From: DASXBJ01 sp036491755
GTDB taxonomy: Bacteria; Chloroflexota; Dormibacteria; Dormibacterales; Dormibacteraceae
Direction: 5' to 3'
NCBI GenBank assembly: GCA_036491755.1
Contig: DASXBJ010000140.1
Location: 1 to 43,330, forward strand
Length of the DNA: 43,330 nucleotides
A program made the translations under genes and the position numbers. The notes below the pieces were generated by a model that saw only the letters and a list, made by a program, of their open reading frames with translations, was not told where the DNA came from and ran no database searches. Shown here one piece after another: positions 40,619-43,330 of the stretch (the first letter of the stretch is position 1; every line of letters starts with the position of its first letter).

Positions 40619-40919
40619 CGACTCAGACTTGGTTGAAGATGGCCCGCCGTCACCACGTCGGCCGTATTGCGCCTTTCTGCGAATTTGGCCGGAGGGTCGG
40701 TTAATAGCGGATGGCTCTGGTTCCGATCAAAGATCGCTCCTCTGTGCGGTACCGAGAATTACGATGCAACAGATGATACATCCGGGATCAGTGCCATCCG
40801 GAGAGGAACGGCCACTCCTCTCGATCCTTTAGGCGATCTCTATGGCGAGCTTTCACAGCCCCTCGAGGCGGTCGATCGCGCCGTAAATCTGAGTACCCTC
40901 TGATGCCGATCCTGCCCGG
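40619..40919. other. Intergenic leader of the hyu genes
   Basis: No complete gene is visible. It holds the unexplained in-frame extension of hyuA (to 40724), a ribosome-site-like AGAGGAG on the - strand at about 40738-40744 followed 6 bases later by TTG in a different frame, two direct copies of CATCCGG (near 40780 and 40795), and the inverted repeat listed separately. The hyu promoter should be here, but no clear -35/-10 pair was found. Confidence 0.4.
40801..40822. repeat. Perfect inverted repeat between the glyoxalase-like gene and hyuA
   Basis: GAGAGGA (40801-40807), 8-base loop, TCCTCTC (40816-40822): perfect 7-bp arms. It sits 98 bases past the glyoxalase-like gene and about 180 bases ahead of hyuA, both on the - strand. 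No T-run follows, so an operator is as likely as a terminator. Confidence 0.4.
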
Positions 40920-41753
40920 TCAGCTCAGGGTGACTCTCTCCAGCCTTGCGCCGCGGGTACGAGTCGCCGGGATCAGGACGTAGCGGGCGGAGTCGCGGGC
41001 CGCTCCCGTGGCCTGCGCGTCGGTGGCGGCGAGACGGATCTCGAACAGGCCTTCACCCTCCCTCGCCATCGACTCTGCCGCAGGTGAGCCCGCGGCAGGC
41101 TCGAACACCTCGATGTTGAACGAGCCCAGCTCGAAGCGCCTTGCCCCACCGCCAGCCCGGCCCTCGTTGAGCCCCAGATCGCCCGCATAGAGCTTCATCA
41201 GCTTTTGGACAGAGCTGGTTGCGACCGACACGCCTTCAACGCGAGATACGCCATTGGCATGCCCGCCAGCCGTATCGCCCGCCAAGCGCTCTCTTTCGGG
41301 CGTGTGCCACTCAATGAGAAATGGCCAGGGTTTGCGCCACGCGGAGCCGCCGGGGATCAGGAGCCGCCACGCCAGCCGCCCGCCATCGGGCCGAATGCGC
41401 TCCATCTCAACGGGGCTCCCCGCCGCCGCGAGGCCGGACGTCCAGTTCGCGGCGATGTCGTCAAGGTCCGTGGCGGCAAGAGCGAACCCCAGCAGCCCGC
41501 CGCCGGTCCGTTCGAGATACCCGACCAGGTCTGCTACGTTGCCGCCGGCGGCACGAGCCAGTTGACTATCCTCGATTGCGATCAGCTCGAGATAGTCGAG
41601 GCCGAATCGTATGATCGCGTTGTGCGTGCCGCGGCCCGTATGCCGGCCGCCCCTCGCCACAGCGAAGCCAAGCGCGCGGTAATCCTCGATCGCCGCCTCT
41701 AGCTCCTCGACCGCTATCACTGCGTGGTCGAAGCGATTCACCTGGCGGGTCAT
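40920..41753 (-). CDS. Glyoxalase-like (VOC fold) protein
   Basis: 277 residues. Begins MTRQVNRFDHAVIAVEELEA and continues with YRALGFAVARGGRHTGRGTH, the N-terminal beta-alpha-beta unit with a His typical of VOC/glyoxalase-like domains. A second VOC-like half starts near residue 165 (GVSRVEGVSVATSSVQKLMK). Enzymatic role unknown; the family includes dioxygenases, isomerases and resistance proteins. ATG 41753 is preceded by GGAGGAGG (41758-41765), which rejects the longer frame starting at 41804. Confidence 0.82.
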   Translation of the reverse strand: MTRQVNRFDHAVIAVEELEAAIEDYRALGFAVARGGRHTGRGTHNAIIRFGLDYLELIAIEDSQLARAAGGNVADLVGYLERTGGGLLGFALAATDLDDIAANWTSGLAAAGSPVEMERIRPDGGRLAWRLLIPGGSAWRKPWPFLIEWHTPERERLAGDTAGGHANGVSRVEGVSVATSSVQKLMKLYAGDLGLNEGRAGGGARRFELGSFNIEVFEPAAGSPAAESMAREGEGLFEIRLAATDAQATGAARDSARYVLIPATRTRGARLERVTLS

Positions 41754-41892
41754 CTTGCCTCCTCCGGACCGCGCCATGGCGCGTCTCTCCCAGATTGCCG
41801 CCAATGCACAACTGACGGATCACACGAGGGTATAAGCCCTGGACGTGAAGTTAAAGACCGAACGGTCAGCGAGCTGGAGTTGGACGAGGGCC

Positions 41893-42909
41893 CTAGCTGG
41901 TCCTCGCCGGCATCGTTGCGGTTGGGTCGGCGGCGTCCCGCGCGGTCTGCGCGTAAGGTGCAGGCTGTTTCACGGCGGCGGAAGCCGTCCGGGCGGCCCT
42001 CCGAAGGGCGATCGCGACGGCAAGCAGAACGCCTGCGAACAGCATCCAGCCGGCGACCGAGCGATTACCTCCCATGCCGTTGATAAACGCCACCACAAAC
42101 AGCATTGCGGCGACCGCCACAGTTGCTAGTTGACCGTCCGTCACGAACAAACCCCAAACCTCTGACACGGCCGCACGCACCGGCTTCAACAGTCCGACTC
42201 GGCTCAGGTCGAGCTCATCGCGATGGCGCAGGTACTGGACGAACAGCTGGGACGCGGCCGCGTAGCCTGCGATAAGCGGAAGCAAGACGACATCTCCGTT
42301 CCACCAGTTGACCCCAAGACCTTCCCCAGCAAAGAAGGTTCCAAAGGATGTCAGCATTACACCCACCGCGTATTTGAGAGTGTTCTCCGGCACGCGGGTC
42401 AACGGCTGACGGACGAACACGCCGGCGACACAGACGATCACCAGCGAAAGAAGCGCACCCAGGACAGCCGCTGCTTGGCTCTTGAGGCCGCCAAGGGCCA
42501 CGACAATGAATACAACCTCAAGGCCCTCCAGGAAGACACCTCCAAAGGCGGTCCCAAAGGCGTGACCATGGGTCATGACTTCTTCCCTCGCCTCCTCGAA
42601 CGCGGCGCCCTCGTCGTGGAGGGCCTTCAGGCCTGTCGACCGCAGGATCGCCTTATACAACCATCCAAGGCCGAAGAGAAGCAGCCCCACGCCGACAAGC
42701 GTTCGCACGGAAGCGACCGAGACGAACGAGGTCACCGCGAAACCGAACACCATGATCAGTGCCACCAGGACAACCAGGGCCGCCGCCGTCGCCAGAAGGG
42801 CGGTGCGCCAGCTCTTGACGACACCAACGGCCAGGACGATCGTGAGGGCTTCGACCCATTCGACCGAGGCCGCTACAAAGGTGGCCAACACCACAAGAGT
42901 TCCAGTCAC
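41893..42909 (-). CDS. Polytopic membrane protein with FTR1-like E-x-x-E motifs
   Basis: 338 residues with about nine hydrophobic helices. Two similar intramembrane motifs occur near the start of helix pairs, ASVEWVEALTIVLAVG (about 14-29) and GVFLEGLEVVFIVVALG (about 123-139), which recall the REGLE element of FTR1 iron permeases. The overall sequence looks like the uncharacterised COG4280-type membrane proteins. A cation transport role is plausible but inferred. GTG 42909 is preceded by AAGGAG at a spacing of about 8 bases. It is divergent from the RidA-like gene at the window end and has no operon partner. Confidence 0.7.
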   Translation of the reverse strand: MTGTLVVLATFVAASVEWVEALTIVLAVGVVKSWRTALLATAAALVVLVALIMVFGFAVTSFVSVASVRTLVGVGLLLFGLGWLYKAILRSTGLKALHDEGAAFEEAREEVMTHGHAFGTAFGGVFLEGLEVVFIVVALGGLKSQAAAVLGALLSLVIVCVAGVFVRQPLTRVPENTLKYAVGVMLTSFGTFFAGEGLGVNWWNGDVVLLPLIAGYAAASQLFVQYLRHRDELDLSRVGLLKPVRAAVSEVWGLFVTDGQLATVAVAAMLFVVAFINGMGGNRSVAGWMLFAGVLLAVAIALRRAARTASAAVKQPAPYAQTARDAADPTATMPARTS

Positions 42910-43044
42910 GCAACCACTCCTTCACATGCGTGTAAACCAGCCCAGGCCGCCGATCATCTTTGCGCGGCGTACTAAGCATGCCATGTTTCGTGGCCGCTGT
43001 GATGTGACAGGCGTTATGCCGCAACTCCTGCCACTAGCCAATTC

Positions 43045-43073
43045 TTGACACTGACTTTAGTTCGCGCTAACGT
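43045..43073 (+). promoter_or_regulatory. Promoter candidate for the terminal RidA-like gene
   Basis: A perfect -35 box TTGACA (43045-43050), a 17-base spacer and a weaker -10 TAACGT (43068-43073), about 97 bases before the start codon. It is the best -35 match seen in the window. The rest of the 260-base gap (42910-43169) has no visible gene. Confidence 0.5.
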
Positions 43074-43169
43074 GCATCCACCCGCTCGAGACCGTCGACG
43101 ATCGCTCCCTTCACAGCGGACCTCGTCGATGTGTGCTTACCTCGGACGCATAGAAGTTCTGGAGGAAAC

Positions 43170-43330
43170 ATGGCGACCATCAGGATGTTCAATCCGGCCG
43201 CGCTGCCCAAGCCGTCCTACCACTGGAGCGTCGGTGCCGAGGTAACGGGCCCGAAGCGACTCGTATTCACCGCCGGTCAAGGCGCCAGGGACGCTAACGG
43301 CGAGCTGGTCGGAAAAGGGGACTGCCGCGC
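43170..43330 (+). CDS. RidA/YjgF-family protein (N-terminal fragment)
   Basis: 53 codons before the window ends. The peptide begins MATIRMFNPAALPKPSYHWS and continues VFTAGQGARDANGELVGKGD, the N-terminal strand pattern and (S/A)GQ motif of RidA-family proteins. ATG 43170 follows GGAGG (43161-43165) at a spacing of 4 bases. It is not a copy of the RidA-like gene at 6042; the N-termini differ clearly. Whether the Arg/Glu active-site pair is present cannot be seen. Confidence 0.8.
   Translation, partial: MATIRMFNPAALPKPSYHWSVGAEVTGPKRLVFTAGQGARDANGELVGKGDCR

Noticed and set aside
40320..40903. Open frames on + across the hyuA 5' end (170 and 78 codons)
   Set aside because: They run antisense to hyuA into the leader, show no protein motif and have no ribosome site; the hyuA frame on - carries the conserved motif.

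Overview
The window looks like a GC-rich soil or sediment bacterium of the Terrabacteria type. Candidatus Dormibacterota, Chloroflexota or a deep-branching actinomycete fit best. This is an inference from base composition, frequent GTG/TTG starts, tightly overlapping operons and the gene families; no rRNA or tRNA gene is present to settle it. Nothing resembles phage, an insertion sequence or a CRISPR array.

Layout. (1) 1-5773, + strand: the end of an operon for a peptide/opine-type ABC importer (permeases, two ATPases) followed by a creatininase-family amidohydrolase, an aspartoacylase/desuccinylase-family deacylase and an esterase. (2) 5780-6446: a decayed multicopper-oxidase C-terminus (- strand) and a RidA-like gene. 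(3) 6571-19891: a signalling island. On + lie an HD-GYP response regulator and two paralogous membrane PAS histidine kinases. Converging on them from - is a complete globin-coupled stressosome operon: RsbR, RsbS, RsbT, RsbX-like phosphatase, a hybrid histidine kinase with an RsbU-type N-terminus, and a single-domain receiver. Next come a LysR regulator and a GAF histidine kinase/LuxR response regulator pair. (4) 20095-26417: an APC permease plus acetamidase/formamidase operon, an MFS transporter, a BNR-repeat exported protein and an M20 dipeptidase. (5) 26414-35022, - strand: a second importer operon (Tat lipoprotein, two permeases, fused double ATPase) that continues into a D-2-hydroxyacid dehydrogenase and two M24-fold hydrolases lacking most metal ligands. 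(6) 35251-41753: a ChrB-N protein, a fumarylacetoacetate-hydrolase-family protein, hydantoinase/oxoprolinase HyuA and HyuB, and a glyoxalase-like protein. (7) 41893-43330: an FTR1-like membrane protein and the start of a second RidA-like gene.

Metabolic theme: import of small amide or peptide-like nitrogen compounds and their hydrolysis. At least eight genes encode amide-, cyclic amide- or peptide-bond hydrolases, and two ABC importers are translationally coupled to them. The substrates cannot be read from the sequence.

The most notable system is the stressosome operon (11882-16561). RsbR has a protoglobin sensor with the heme-ligating His motif, so O2 or another heme ligand is the likely input. 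RsbS and RsbT form the switch. The usual RsbU phosphatase is replaced by a hybrid kinase that keeps an RsbU-like RsbT-docking domain, so the output should be phosphotransfer rather than sigma-B release. Its leader carries two perfect inverted repeats. Similar stressosome/two-component operons are known from Vibrio, so the architecture is not new in itself; the phylum, the leader and the neighbouring HD-GYP/kinase array are what deserve study.
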